A stretch of DNA of 64,000 nucleotides, taken from contig NC_086177.1 of NCBI RefSeq assembly GCF_023053635.1, positions 90,740,001 to 90,804,000 of the forward strand, in the 5' to 3' direction. This stretch comes from Elgaria multicarinata webbii. Taxonomy: Eukaryota > Chordata > Lepidosauria > Squamata > Anguidae. The notes below the pieces were generated by a model. The model was not told where the DNA came from. It saw nothing but the letters and a program-made list of their open reading frames with translations, and ran no database searches. Positions 1 through 12,031 of this stretch are shown piece by piece. The translations under genes and the position numbers were made by a program. Position 1 is the first letter of the stretch; each line of letters begins with the position of its first letter.

Positions 1-1554
1 GAGACCACTCTCACCTCTCTGCGTGCTGTGGTTCACGTGCAATAATTTTTTAAAAATCGGGTCAACCGCGGGGCTCAAACGGCGTTTCGGCTTTTCGCCC
101 ATAGGATTGCATTGAGGGAAAGAATCGGGGATAACTGGGGGGGGGGTTAAGCTATCGTTCTGAAAATTCTTGTGCACAGAGAGTCGTGGATGGGGGTCAT
201 TTTGAGACCACTCTCAACTTTCTGCGTGCTGTGGTTCACGTGCAATATTTTTTTAAAAATCGGGTCAACCGCGGGGCTCAAACGGCGTTTCGGCTTTTCG
301 CCCATAGGATTGCATTGAGGGAAAGAATCGGGGATAACTGGGGGGGGGTTTAAGCTATCGTTCTGAAAATTCTTGTGCACAGAGAGTCGTGGATGGGGGT
401 CATTTTGAGACCACTCTCAACTTTCTGCATCGTACGGGTCGCGGGCTAGAAGTTTTTTAAAAATCGGCGGGAAAAATACCTTTTTCAAAGGGCTGAGGGG
501 CAGAGTCAGCTCCCGGTCATGATGATCCCAAAGTTGGAGGAGGGCATAGGCAAAACAGGTAACTTGGGATTCTGGGAAACTTCTCTTTCTTCATCTGAAC
601 GGGCTTTTCCCCGTGTTTTTTAACACAGTAGCCCCACCAAATGCACAAACACAACCTGAAATCATATACTAAGCCAAGAATAAGAGATAGAAAACACAGC
701 ACTGCTCCCCACCCTAACCTTGGTGAACAACTGAATCGATGTGGTGCAAGGGGATGAGCTCCCCTAGGGCATCTCATCGTGGACGTGCCCCCACTCTCTC
801 CTGCACTGGAAGGCCATAGAGCCTTCCAAAGAGAGTAAAACGGTGGAGCAATGCCTATCATGAGTTGAAGTGAATGGTCACTTTTCAGTGGTGGAGCAAT
901 GCCTGTTATGAGTTGAAGTGAGCGTTTTACTTCTTCTCAGAGCTGTTGGTGGCTGTCTTGAACTGGCAGCTACTTCCCCCTCCCCCGGGCACGTCCCCCT
1001 ATTGCTGGTAAAAGACAGATATAGCCTTTTTTTTTTAATTCTTCTTGCTGTTTATTGAGCAACACTGCTGCTTTTAATTCCACCCCTCCTTTGTTTATTG
1101 ATTGATTTATTCCATTTTATATGCATTACTGGCTTATCCTTGGCTCCCTTCCTTATGCCCCCAGAAATGCCAGCTGCATGCCTGCCTGCCTTCCCTCCCT
1201 CCTCCCCTGCCCACCTCGCAGGGATGTTGTGTGTGGGGTGCCCGATTTTCAAAAATTCGCCAAAAATCAGGGGATGATGGGATTGCCTTGAAACTTGGCG
1301 TGTGTGTGTATACGCCCATGAGGTGTCATGGTGCCAAACGTGAGGTTTCTAACTTCAACGGAAAAAAAGTTGTTTACTTTTTTAGCTTTCAATGCAACCC
1401 TATGGGGGGGCAAAAACGGAGCTCCGGATCCGGATCCGGAGCTCCGAGCGGAGCGGAGCGGAAGTGGGCGGAGCGGGGGTGGGGCGGAGCGACCCGCTCC
1501 GAAAAATGGCGGATCTGCAAGTGAAGCGGAGCGGGGGGTCCGTGCACACCCCTA
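1..1554 (+). mobile_element. Right part of a second copy (A) of the BED hAT element
   Basis: Bases 1-480 hold two and a half units of the left array (starts 1, 204, 407). Bases 1160-1554 match the trailer, one right-array unit and the GGAGCGG-rich right end of copy B, closing GTGCACACCCCTA at 1554. The BED ORF, the AT minisatellite and most of the right array are absent; 481-1150 is mostly unlike copy B. Its left end lies before base 1, so the expected duplication of GTCATTAC (1555-1562) cannot be checked. Confidence 0.8.
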
Positions 1555-1563
1555 GTCATTACA

Positions 1564-2254
1564 CCACCCTGGGTCTCTGTTTTCCTTATACTCTCTTATA
1601 GATGCATTTTGAAAATGCCCAGGGAAATGTGAGTTCAGAATCGGGAGGCAGAACTGCTTCACGTGCTTGAAAACAACACGTGTGGATTTGAAAATGAAGA
1701 TATTATATGAGGGCACATTTCATGGGGCCGAGATTGGCCCTGGTTCCTCAGTGTGTTTACATTTCTTTATAATAAAAAATTGAGTTCATTTATAAAGTTC
1801 ATTAACTACTTTTTATTTATAAACACTGTATATTGTTTAAACTTATACACATACCCCCATATATATGTATATATTCCAGATGTATTCCTATATACAACAA
1901 TTAGTAGATCTGGATGGGGGATGTGCAGCCCCTTCTATGTCAAAAGACATATCAAGCCAGATCAGTGGGCTCTAGGTGAACATCATGCAGACATGTATCC
2001 AGATCAGTTGTGGATAAGCAAGCTGGATTCGACATATGAGATAAAAATAAAATGCAAGAGATAAAAATAATGAAATAGCATTAATGCCTTTATACTAGAT
2101 CAGCTTTCTAAACAAGCCCATAAAATTACTAACTTACAAAAGCATAATGATCTGCTAAGAACCCAGTACCCTGCTGTGTTTCCTTGCTGTTTGTGGAAGG
2201 AAGAATATAGGCTACCAGTATCTTAAGGAATAATAACAACAACTACTACAACAA
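1564..2254. other. No gene seen
   Basis: AT-rich unique-looking sequence. The ORF at 1753-2064 is AT-composition driven. Confidence 0.5.
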
Positions 2255-2445
2255 CAACAGAGTCCAACCAAACCCCCTGCTCCATGCGGGGATCCCCATT
2301 AAGCATACCTGACAGATGGCTGTCCAGCTGCCTCTTGAAGGCCTCTAGTGTGGGAGAGCCTGCAACCTCCCTACGTAACTGGTTCCATTGTCATACTGCT
2401 CTAACAGTCAGGAAGTTTTCCTGATGTCTGATAACAAGATTCTAC
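2255..2445 (-). mobile_element. CR1 3' end
   Basis: The inverse of the CR1 terminus: AGAGTCCAACCAAACCCCCT, GACAGATGGCTGTCCAGCTG and CTCTAGTGTGGGAGAGCC. A CAA-rich tail lies on its left. Confidence 0.85.
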
Positions 2446-2548
2446 TGAGAGGACTGGTGGAGAAGAGATGTAGAAACCAGTCTTTCTCCACCAGCCCACT
2501 TGTTTTCTGTGCTGGTCATGGAGGAAGGGTCTCCCCATCATCTATGGG

Positions 2549-2668
2549 AAGAATCCTATTTTGAATAGATCAATTGAAATGAATGAGATTTAAATTAGCC
2601 ATGACAAACTTAAGTTCATTCATTTCACTGGGTCTACTCTAAGTAGGACTTTACTTGGATTCTACCTA
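2549..2668. repeat. Palindromic GGATCCAGA/ATTGAAAT short repeat (family E)
   Basis: AGATCAATTGAAATGAATGA and CATTTCACTGGGTCTACTCT form the two arms, with outer arms ATCCTATTTT and ATTCTACC. This is the only one of four copies here with an intact centre. Confidence 0.5.
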
Positions 2669-2710
2669 TGAAAATGAAGCATATTGGTAAGAAGGAATGG
2701 ATTGTTCTGA

Positions 2711-3235
2711 GGCCTTAGCTCAACCAGCCTTTATCCCGGGGCGAACCCTGGGATCATCCCTGTGCATCCAGATGACGCACAGGGCATCCCGGGATCAGGG
2801 AGGGATCATCCCTCCCTGGCCCTGGGATATAGCCCTACACTTTGGGTCCACTTTTTCCACGGTCCCGGCCTGAGCATGGGACCACAGAACGTGTGGCCCA
2901 TTGCCATGGCTTGAGCTGGCTCCACGCGATTACTCGCGCGGAGCTGGGAGCCGTGCACAGGCTGCAGCACTCCTCAGGAGCGCTGCACCCATTGGGGATA
3001 GGGTGAGGGGAGCAGAGAAATTATTTTTTTTTTAAAAAAAAAACACCACCCTTACGTTTCCTCTCAAGCGCTTGTGCGCTACCAGCCCTTTAAGAATAAA
3101 AAAATGGCGGGCGCAACGCTTCTCTTCTTGAGGTCATCATGCCTTGCATGTAAGCGAGGGCAAGACCTTGCGTTATTCACAACGCGAGGTCTCCCCTCCT
3201 CTCCCCCGGACTTTACTGCAGGTCTAGCTAAGGCC
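2711..3235 (+). mobile_element. GGCCTTAGCTAGACC-family short inverted-repeat element (family A)
   Basis: It starts GGCCTTAGCT and ends AGGTCTAGCTAAGGCC. TGA flanks both ends (2708-2710 and 3236-3238), a 3-bp duplication. Interior: a hairpin-prone CCCGGGATCA/CGCACAGGG block, an A/T run, AAAATGGCGGGCGC at about 3101, and a GAGGTCTCCCC block. Three-base duplications and GG-starting ends suggest PIF/Harbinger; the superfamily is inferred. Confidence 0.75.
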
Positions 3236-3426
3236 TGAGTCTCCTCTACCAACCTGCTGCATTTCTATGCTGGCCCCAGAGGATGGGCAGCCCTTTCCTC
3301 CACAGCCATCATGGAAACCATCCTCCACCAGTCCACTCCCTAGCCAGCATGGGATTACTTGTCACCCTGGCAACCAGGTGAGCAGGTAAGCCAGATATAT
3401 AAGGGGAATATCTGTTTATTTATAAC

Positions 3427-3510
3427 TAGGGATGGTAAGAATTTTGCTTGGTTTGAGCTTTTTTAAAAATGAGTTTACCAACATTTCTTCATAAAAAAAT
3501 TGAAAAGGAC
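3427..3510 (+). mobile_element. Fragment of AT-rich TAGGGATGG hAT-type family
   Basis: CTAGGGATGGTAAGAATTTT and the following AT-rich bases resemble the start of the element at 48166. No right end was found. Confidence 0.35.
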
Positions 3511-3791
3511 TTGAGATGTTAAAAAAATCCAAATATGGGAGAAAGCAAAACCGACAGATACATCCATTCTGGCCCAGGGCACGTGGTAGAAAGAGTCTTT
3601 GGTGGAAAGGGACTGGTGAGCATCTTCACTTGCTTCCCCCACTCACCACCTTGGGGCCAGATAAATCTTGCCACTGGAAGATAAGAGGAAGAGACCGAAT
3701 AATGTCACAACTTATCTGGGCCTTGAAGGAGGAATGCCAATCTTTACCTCCGCAAGTGAGAGATAGGGAAACAACTATGAGAGGAGACCTA

Positions 3792-3921
3792 GGCCTGATC
3801 TACACCAAGCAAGATGGTTTGAAAACTGGTTTGAAAACTGTATATGGAGTATGTTATGGGCCCCAATAGTTGTCAATACCATTATAAGCCATTTTAAAAC
3901 ATTAAGTTAGATCCTGCCCTA
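3792..3921. mobile_element. Family B partial element
   Basis: GGCCTGATCTACACCAAGCA, then TATGGGCCCCAATAGTTGTC. The right end is degraded near TTAGATCCTGCCCT. An ORF that reads into it (3516-3869) ends in this repeat and is not a gene. Confidence 0.45.
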
Positions 3922-4824
3922 GGAAGGCTGACGAAAATGAGAGGTGTGGCTGCTAACCATTGTTTGTAGGCTAGTTGTGTGGAACCCATATGGAACGGTG
4001 ATCTATTAATCTTTTTTTTTGTGGGGGGAGTGTTTCTTATATTTCTGTGTTACGCTTTATTTTCTCTCTTGTGCTCACTTGTCAGGTTAGGTTAGAGCGC
4101 AATCCTATGAATTGTGCTCTCCGCGAGCAGACGTCCCCGAATTCAGAGGCATCCTATCATACAACACAGGGCAGGAGGAGCAGTGGAGATGATCTTTGCC
4201 TCACCGCCTTCTCACCTTGCAGATTTTGCCAGGCTTTTCAGTTTGTCTAGTGAGGCTCAGAGGGGGAGGGAAGAAGGGTGAAGGAGTAACATGTATCCTG
4301 GCCTCTCCGGTCTCTTCCGCTCCCCACCCTTGAAACGCCGCTTTACCTCTTTTTCCGAGGTCACTTTTCCAACCTTGGGGGGGGGGGCAGGTGGTTCTTT
4401 CTGCTCCAAATGCAAGGGTATGTGAGGAGGATGGTTGGATCTCTGATGTCCCCTTCTGAGGTTGGAGTGCTCTCTCTGACCTCAAACGGGGGAATCCGAA
4501 CAATTCTATGGTCCCTAAGATGCTCACCGAAAGGCCATAGGATTGCTCTCTTCATTTATTTATACTGTTTTATTGTCTATTGTATTCATTGAGAGATTCA
4601 AGCCTTGTCTTGTTTGGATCTTCATCAGCATCCAAAAATAAGGATGTGACAACACATAGAGAAATAACCGATCAGTTAGTATACAGAACCATGGATCAGT
4701 TGGAGAAACCACTTGTCTAATGATCTTTACTTTACCAAATAGTCTACTTGAATACAAAATGGAGCACCTCAGTTTGAAGCAACCTGTTCTTAGAGGCAGA
4801 ACTTCAAATCACTCCGGTTTTAAG
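3922..4824. other. No gene seen
   Basis: Mixed composition with overlapping ORFs on both strands (4201-4592). None resembles a protein family. CTCTGACCTCA/CTTGGAGGG words suggest an unrecognised repeat. Confidence 0.4.
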
Positions 4825-5035
4825 AACAACAAAGAGTCTTGTGGGCACCTTAAAGACTAACACATGTTGCTATGGCATACATTTTCATGGATTAGAGCCC
4901 AATTCTGCAGATGCAACATCTTGCATCCGATGAAGCGGGCTCTAGTCCATGAAAGTTCATGCCATAATCACATCTGTTAGTCTTTAATATGCCACAAGAT
5001 TCTTTGTTGTTTACCCCCTGCAACAGGCTAACACA
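4825..5035. repeat. Fold-back repeat (AAAGAGTCTTGTGG type)
   Basis: AAAGAGTCTTGTGGGCACCT at the left is mirrored by GCCACAAGATTCTTTG at the right. Paired ATGGATTAGAGCCC and GGGCTCTAGTCCATG lie within. A related copy is at 49205-49435. Confidence 0.6.
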
Positions 5036-7239
5036 GCTTCCCCTATGGAAATGGATTTTGTTTTCAGGGCTCATTTGTCACCTGGCAAATAATCATGTGG
5101 TAGTGACTTATTTCTTTCAATTTACTCTCAAGGAGTTTTGTAGGGGAGGGAAGGAAATGGAATAAACCCAGGTTAAAAAGGGGGGGGATAAAGAAAATAC
5201 CTCCCTGAACTTCTTACATAACAATATCGTATTCCACTAACCAAAAGTGGTTAGTTGGAATGGCCTGCTTTAAAAACACATGAGCCTATCAAAGCTGAGT
5301 AATGTTTTCATTGTAACGTATAATAATATTTACATTGTACAACAATATTTCGACAGGAAACAGTCAGCCTATCTTCTACCAGAAGCAGAGTGGGAAAGAA
5401 GAAGACTATTAAGCAACTTGTTCCTTAAATTTATATAGCATATAACAATATAAATCTTCATCAGCTCTTTTTCTCTGGATTCTCGGAGACAACATTTGTC
5501 GGTATCCACAGCAAACGAAAATTAAAATATTTTAATTATTCTTCCCCCTACTGGGATCTGCATTGGCTCTGGATTTATCTACCTATAAATCTTTCAGTGG
5601 GTTTGATTTTGAAGTATATAAGCACATAAATGCCTTGTTCCCATAACCTTGCCCGAATAATTTATATTGTGTCATTTTTTTTGTAAATATACATGACTAT
5701 TGAATTATTTTCATGCCTTAATTGGGTATGTGTGAATGGCAGAGCAAAGTCCAATGATATTTCCTTTCGAGCCTGGAACCCGGATCTTAGGTAACCTCCC
5801 CATTTCCAAAGGGGAGTGTAAAAAAGTGGCCACTTATGCATCATTCATAAAAGAGGATGGAGATTTGCATAATATTTGCATGTGCTAATGAATATGTATG
5901 AAAGCAAACTTAGAAATACTCATTATGATTTAAATATTTATTTATTTACTGCATTCCTATATTGCCCCAAAAGCTGGAACTCTCATGGCCAGAGCACCTT
6001 CAAATAGAGGACTGTCTTCTGGCAATCCTTCAGATAGAGGAATACCCTCTGCAAAGAAGGACACATGACCTTTCTAAAGATTCTTTAGAGACTAAGGAAA
6101 ATGCAGAGAAGTAAACTAAGCAGCTGTGCTGCTGCAAGGGTTGGACCATGGGGCACAGGCCCAGGGCTCCAGAAGGGCCCCAGTGGTGTCTGCTCCTCCT
6201 CCAAGCCCAATGGTAAAAGGAAGTGCTATGGCAGCCAGCTGGCTGAGGCTGCAGCCCTGTGGCACACCATTTTAAACATAAGGTGTTATCCCTCCCACTC
6301 TTAACTTTGAGTAGCAGTGTGCTGAACCAGCCTTTGGGAGCATAGGAATGAAAGGGTGGTCTTCATGCTGCTCGTGGGTCCTCACTGGTTATGTCTTCTC
6401 AAAGACAGCATCTGATTGGTTCAGTTCACTGCTCCTCAAAGTTAAGGAAGAAAAGAAAAGGTCTTGTGTTTAAAATGGCTGCCTCTGGGCTGCTGCCTTG
6501 GTAGGAAGGCTGCTGCAGCACTTCCTCTGACCAGGGGGCTGGGAGGAGGAGCCATCGACACTGCCTTTGCCCCTGCCTGCCACTCTGTCTTTTTAAAAAC
6601 TGGGTGGGTAGTGGTGGTGGCAGTAGCAGGGTGGGGCACAACTTGCCTAGGCATTCGTGCTTTTTCCCTTGCATCAACAGGGCCTTTAAGACCACCATTA
6701 ATGCAATGGGGGAAATGTGTCATTTCTGGGCCCTCTGGAAATGGTACATTTCCCCCTTTTGGCCACCATTAATGAGGAAGTGGAAATGTGTAATTTCAGG
6801 AGTGGTTGCGGGCAGCTGCCAAGCACTTACTGAAGCCTCATGGGTACTTGACAGAGGCTCGTGCAACCTGGCTCATGGGGGTGTGTGTGTGGCAGCAGTG
6901 GTGAGGTGAGCACCTGCTGAGCACAGCACTGGAGATTTTGCCCTTCCCTAAAATAATGCTAAGAAAGCACTATAGGGAATGCATGATGTCTCCCAACAGT
7001 TTTCAGTGCACTGCCATTCTGGAATAAAACACTAGTGTAGGTCTAGCTCAGGTCAAGCAGCTTCTGTATAGAGGACTTGAATTCTAACTAAACCTGGGTG
7101 GAAACTAGTTGGAAACATCCTGGAGAGTGACAGAGTCATGTAAAGGACTTGCAAACATCTGTGAGTGGTCAATCATGAGCATGCAATAAATTGCTCATCT
7201 TTTGCCCATTCAAGACCAAGCTACTCCCAAATACATTAC
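5036..7239. other. No gene seen
   Basis: AT-rich to 6100, then more GC-rich (6100-6930) with ORFs on both strands that lack conserved motifs. A TTTATTTATTTA tail-like motif lies at 5934. Confidence 0.4.
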
Positions 7240-7794
7240 AACAGTGAAAAGAACTCATTCTGTAAGCACCTTGAAAACAATGCAGCGGTTACTAGAAGCC
7301 AACATGGATTTGTCAAGAACAAATCCTGCCAGACTAATTTGATCTCATTTTTTGATCAGGTAACTTCCCTTGTGGACTGTAAGAATGCTGTGGACATAAT
7401 ATATCTTGACTTCAGCAAAGCTTTTGACAAAATACCCCATGACGTTCTGATTAGCAAACTAGCTAAAAGTGGGCTAGGTGGAACAACTATTAGGTGGATC
7501 CACAGTTGGCTACAGAATCAGACTCAAAGAGTGCTTATCAATGGTACCTTCTTAAACTGTGGGGAGGTAACAAGTGGAGTACCACAGGGCTCAGTCCTGG
7601 GCCCAGTGCTCTTCTACATTTTTATTAATGGTTTGGATGAGGAGGTGCAGAGAATGTTTATCAGATTTGCAGATGACACAAAATTGGGTAGGATAGCTAA
7701 TACCCTGGAAGAAAGAAGCAAACTTCAAAGCAATCTTGATAGGCTGGAGCGCTGGAATGAAAACAAGAGAATAAAATTTAATAGGGATAAATGA
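7240..7794 (+). pseudogene. CR1 reverse transcriptase fragment
   Basis: The open frame encodes reverse transcriptase blocks: IIYLDFSKAFDKIPHD, then [20 protein letters not shown], then IRFADDTKLG with the FADD catalytic pair. CR1 ORF2 normally has an upstream endonuclease domain, which is absent here. The frame ends TGA at 7792-7794, where a Cys codon would be expected from related CR1s. Confidence 0.85.
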
Positions 7795-8516
7795 CAAGTT
7801 CTACATCTAGGAAAAAGAAACCAAATGCACAGTTACAAGATGGGGGATACATGGCTCAGCAATACTACAAGCAAGAAGAATCGTGGAATTGTTGTAGATC
7901 ACAAGCTGAATATGAGCCAACGGTGTGACATGGCTGCAAAAAAAGAGAAGCAAATGCTATTCTGGGCTGCATTAATAGAACTATAGTTTCCAAATCATGC
8001 AAGGTACTAGTTCCCCTCTATTCAGCACTAGTCAGGCCTCATCTTGAGTATTGCGTCCAGTTCTGTGCACCACACTTCAAGAAGGATGCAGACAAGCTGG
8101 CGGGGGTTCAGAGGAAGGCAACGATGATGATCAGGGGTCTGGAAACAAAGCCCTGTGAGGAGAGAATGAACGAATTGGGCATGTTTAGCCTGGAAAAGAG
8201 AAGACTGAGGGCCAGGATCTCTTCTTGGTCATCCCAGAGTGCAGGACATGGAATAATGGGCTCAAGTTATGGAAGCCAGATTCCGGCTGGACATCAGAAA
8301 AAACTTCCTGACTGTTAGAGCAGTACAACAATGGAACCAATTACCTAGGGATGTCGTGGGCTCTCCCACACTAGAGGCCTTCAAAATGCCATGGGACAGC
8401 CATCTGTCAGGTACTGCATGCTTTAAGGTGGATTCCTGCATTGGGCAGTGTGTTGGACTTGATGGCCTTATAGGCCCCTTCCAACTCTACTATTCTATGA
8501 TTCTATGATATTGCTA
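7240..8516 (+). mobile_element. CR1 LINE, 5'-truncated
   Basis: It covers part of the reverse transcriptase through the 3' end, finishing in TTCTATGATTCTATGATA, the CR1-type tail. Compared with the copy at 50893-51618 it has a deletion near 8217 that removes about 56 bases of the C-terminal coding region, and its frame is broken after 7794. Confidence 0.9.
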
Positions 8517-9782
8517 GTTGTCAGGGATTAAACCTGAGACCTTTTGCACGAAAATCATGTGCTCCATAGCCATGAGCAAAATTCCCTGCTGGGTCCCTCC
8601 ATCCATCCAATTCTCACATGCAGTAGCATCAAAGGGATGCTGATCAGAGCAGATGACACTTGCTGGATGGTAGAACTTTCTCCCTTGTACCTGATGGAAA
8701 GATGTCCATGGGAGTGATGCAGTGTGGAAGTGGGATGATCAAGAGTTTATTCTATTCAATTTCATGCAGCTGGTCCACACCTTTCTAAAATCCATTGTAC
8801 CTGGATCAGAGCACCTGGGAAGAAGGGGAGGATAAGAATCTACAAGTCTGAAATTGGATGCATGTATAATAAACACACACACACATAACTGTAACCTGCA
8901 TTGTTGTATCTCATGTATACGAGATTATATCTGGGGTGCTCCTCATTTATGGAAGGACAGCCGATGTGTGAATGAAAAGGCTGAGGGTTAGAATATGCAC
9001 TTGACAACACTGGATTCTACAATATGACTCTATCAAAAGTACCCCCTGGTGTGCAGATAATAATTAGCATTTCCTCTGAATAAAAATACAACAAGGGGAA
9101 CAGATGTTTTCTCTGACACCAGTAATACTTTAGCACTGAAAGCTGGCACCAATTAAACATGAATCAAGAAGTCCTAAAAATAGTGTCTCAAATCTCAATA
9201 AATGTAAGAAACTCCCCACAGGTATTCTGGCACCTAATTGCCTCAACAGGTGGGTGCCAGAAGGCAGCACGTCAGGCCCTATACAATTTTAGTAGGTTTA
9301 CATGTTGCAGCAATTGCATTTTAATTGCAGGGCTTATTTAATGGGCATTTAAAATCTCAATCTTGTCATCACCACATGCTCTGTTTATTACCTAATTAAA
9401 ATCAAGATGCTGGACACATTTTTTACATTACTATTCCTCTCCTGCCGTTCAACCTTCCAAAGCAGAACACTGTTTTTGGACAGAAACGTTCAAGCTACAG
9501 TTTGCAAACTTAGGAATACTTGATTCCATGGTGCCTGTTGCAGAATTGGTTAGAAAGAAAATGAAGTACTGGCTTAAGGAAATGCTCTTTGTTTTTTTAG
9601 TCTTCACTAAGAGGATTATTCATTGTTCTGGAAGCAACTGGAAGCAACCTAGCGGCATTGTGTATTGTTGATTTGTGCTCATTGCTACCTCAGTTGTCAA
9701 TGTATTCTTAATGAATGTTGAGTGCATGTTCATGCAAATGTTTCATGAAAGGGTAAGTCTGTCATTAGTTATTCCTGATAAA
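8517..9782. other. No gene seen
   Basis: Unique-looking sequence. A (CA)n stretch lies at 8874. Confidence 0.4.
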
Positions 9783-10080
9783 AAGAATGGGTTCAATCCA
9801 GAGTGCTTAGTCATACTTAAATTATACCCATTGAAATCAATGGGACTTAAATAACCTAGGGAGGTTGTTGGCTCTTCTATGCTAGAGGCCTTCAAGAGGC
9901 AGCTGGACAACCGTCTGTCAGGGATGCTTTAAGGTGGATTCCTGCATTGAGCAGGGGATTGGACTGGATGGCCTTATAGGACCCTTCCAACTCTCATATG
10001 ATTCTATGATTCTATGACATTTGAAATCAATGGGGCTACTTTTAAGCATGACTAAGTCTGGATTCATCCCAATGGCTTGG
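9783..10080. repeat. Family E palindrome split by a CR1 tail
   Basis: The left arm (9783-9852) ends CCATTGAAATCAATGGGACT. The right arm (10018-10080) starts ATTTGAAATCAATGGGGC. A CR1 3' end (9853-10017) sits between them. Confidence 0.55.
9853..10017 (+). mobile_element. CR1 3' end
   Basis: AACCTAGGGAGGTTGTTGGC through GATTGGACTGGATGGCCTTA, with a TTCTATGATTCTATGA tail. It interrupts a family E palindrome. Confidence 0.85.
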
Positions 10081-10198
10081 GTCCAGCAGAGGCTTCTGCT
10101 TAAACAAGTGAAAGGTGATTTTGGCCAAAGTCCCTTTCAGATTCCTATGCCATCTCACACACTATTCCAGAAGGTCCTCCAATCCTCCAGAGTGCTAT

Positions 10199-10200
<2 letters not shown>

Positions 10201-10238
<38 letters not shown>

Positions 10239-10240
10239 TG
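10201..10240. repeat. (TG)n(CG)n microsatellite
   Basis: Alternating TG then GCGCGCGC: a Z-DNA-type alternating tract. Confidence 0.9.
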
Positions 10241-10556
10241 CGTATGCACATCTACCAAGGACTGCAAGTGAAAGGGGAAATCAACGAAATTCACCTCCTC
10301 AACCTTCCATGAGCAGGAGCATTCTATGAGTAGAAGTCCATTCACAGGAACTCTGGATCCAATCTAATGGTCCCAATCCAAAGGACATTGTTCATACCCA
10401 AGTCTTTTTGAAAGCAATACAACTAGCTGCCCAAACCTTGCATGCTTGCTCAGAAGATCCACTGTGTCCAGTGAAGATTAATACATGTGGTAGCCAAGTT
10501 AGAGGATTCCAAACAGCCATGCCATTGGTACATCATACCTTTGTCAGAATCAATTT

Positions 10557-11034
10557 GGCTTTAGCTAGATGGAGTGAAATCACGGGGCGATCTCCAGGAT
10601 CGTCCCTGCGCATTCACATGACGCACAGGGAATCCCAGGTTTAGGGACGGATAATCCCTCCCTTGCCCTGGAATCTTGCCCTCGCCTTTGAGCCTGCTTT
10701 TTTCATGGTCTCAGGCTGAGTGCGAGACCGCAGAACGTGTGTGTGGGCGTCGCGGTTTGTCCCGGTTCCTTGTGAGGAGCGGGGACCTGTGCCCATCGGG
10801 AGTGGAGTGGGGTGAGCTGGGGAAATTATTTTTTTTAAAAAAACAACAACACTTTCCTTTTGCGCACAAGTGCTCGTGCGCATCTTCTGTTTCTTTAAAA
10901 ACAAATCGGGGGCACGACGTCCTCTCCTTCTGATGCCATCGTGCGCCGCGTGTAAACGGGGGGATCTTGCGATAAAAACATTGTGAGATCTTCACCCCTC
11001 CGTCGTGCAATAACAGGTAGGTCTAGCTGAGGCC
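10557..11034 (+). mobile_element. Family A short inverted-repeat element
   Basis: It starts GGCTTTAGCTAGATGG and ends GTAGGTCTAGCTGAGGCC. The interior has the same CGCACAGGGAATCCC, A/T run and TTGCGATAAAAACATTGTGA blocks as 2711-3235. The flanks TTT/ATT differ by one base. Confidence 0.7.
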
Positions 11035-11114
11035 ATTGCAAAACAGTGAATTGGCTTTCTGCCTAGCTATGCAAGCAATAGAGGATCGGCAAGACAAAAG
11101 GAAAATATATCAGT

Positions 11115-11452
11115 AGTAAAGGGCATGGTGGAATATGTAATATGTGACTGTGTTAAACTATGGAATTCGCTTCCACAAGACAAAGTGATGGCCACCAATT
11201 TGGATGGCTTTAAAGGAGGGTTGGATAGGAGAAAACTATCGATGGCTACTAGTCCTGATGGCTATGTGCTACCTCCAGTATCTGAGGCAGTAAGCCTGTG
11301 TGCACCAGTTGCTGGGGAACATGGGTGGGAGGGTGCTGTTGCACTCTTGTCTCACTTGTGGATTCCTGGTCGAAAGCTGGTTAGCCATTGTGTGAATGCC
11401 GGACTAGATGGCCCCTTGGTCTGATCTAGCATGGCTCTTGATATGTTCTTGT
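11115..11452 (+). mobile_element. CR1/L3-type LINE 3' end (second subfamily)
   Basis: ACTATGGAATTCGCTTCCAC (the WNSLP segment) through GGACTAGATGGCCCCTTGGT and GCATGGCTCTTGATATGTTC. The same terminus recurs at 19312-20008, 24905-25062 and 61628-61806. Confidence 0.8.
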
Positions 11453-11850
11453 GGACTGATTGCAAAAAGAAGTGGTGTCAAAATACCAGCGTATTTTAGC
11501 TTAAAATTCTTACTGCAGTAAACCTTCAGAGAGGCATTTCAACCTTTCAGAATGGGAAAAAAAGAAAAAAAAACCCTGCACAAAGGCTGGGAAAGCACTA
11601 AATGATCAGTGGTTGGGGAGAAATGTGTGGAGTCAGGATAAAGGACTTGACCATCTAGGGAATCCTTAGGAAGCAGAACAAATCTAGTCAGTAATCAACA
11701 AACCTTTACTTTCCCATATTGGTGATTGATGCATCATTGAGTAATGTTTAGTCTCTACCCTGGCGGGGATCTGAACATGTGTAGTATTTGCACATTAATG
11801 CCATTTAGCCATGGGGTAGTTGAAACTGGAATACGTACAGTACACCTATG

Positions 11851-12031
11851 ATCATAGAATCATAAAATAGGTGAGCTTGAAGGGTTCTATAAGGCCATGG
11901 AGTCCAACCCCCTGCTCAGTGCAGGAATCCACCTTAAAGTATCCCTGACAGATGGTTGTCCAGCTGCCTCTTGAAGGCCTCTAGTGTGGGAGAGCCCATG
12001 AACTCCCTAGGTAACTGGTTCCATTGTGGTT
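11851..12031 (-). mobile_element. CR1 3' end
   Basis: ATCATAGAATCATAAAATAG tail, then GAGTCCAACCCCCTGCTC and GGTTGTCCAGCTGCCTCTTG, stopping at AACTGGTTCCATTGTG. Confidence 0.85.

Noticed and set aside
1-480. Terminal direct repeats that could be read as an LTR
   Set aside because: The 203-base direct repeats are tandem units of the hAT left array; no TG...CA ends, primer site or polyprotein is present.
3516-3869. 117-codon ORF
   Set aside because: It ends within a family B repeat and shows no domain or splice context.
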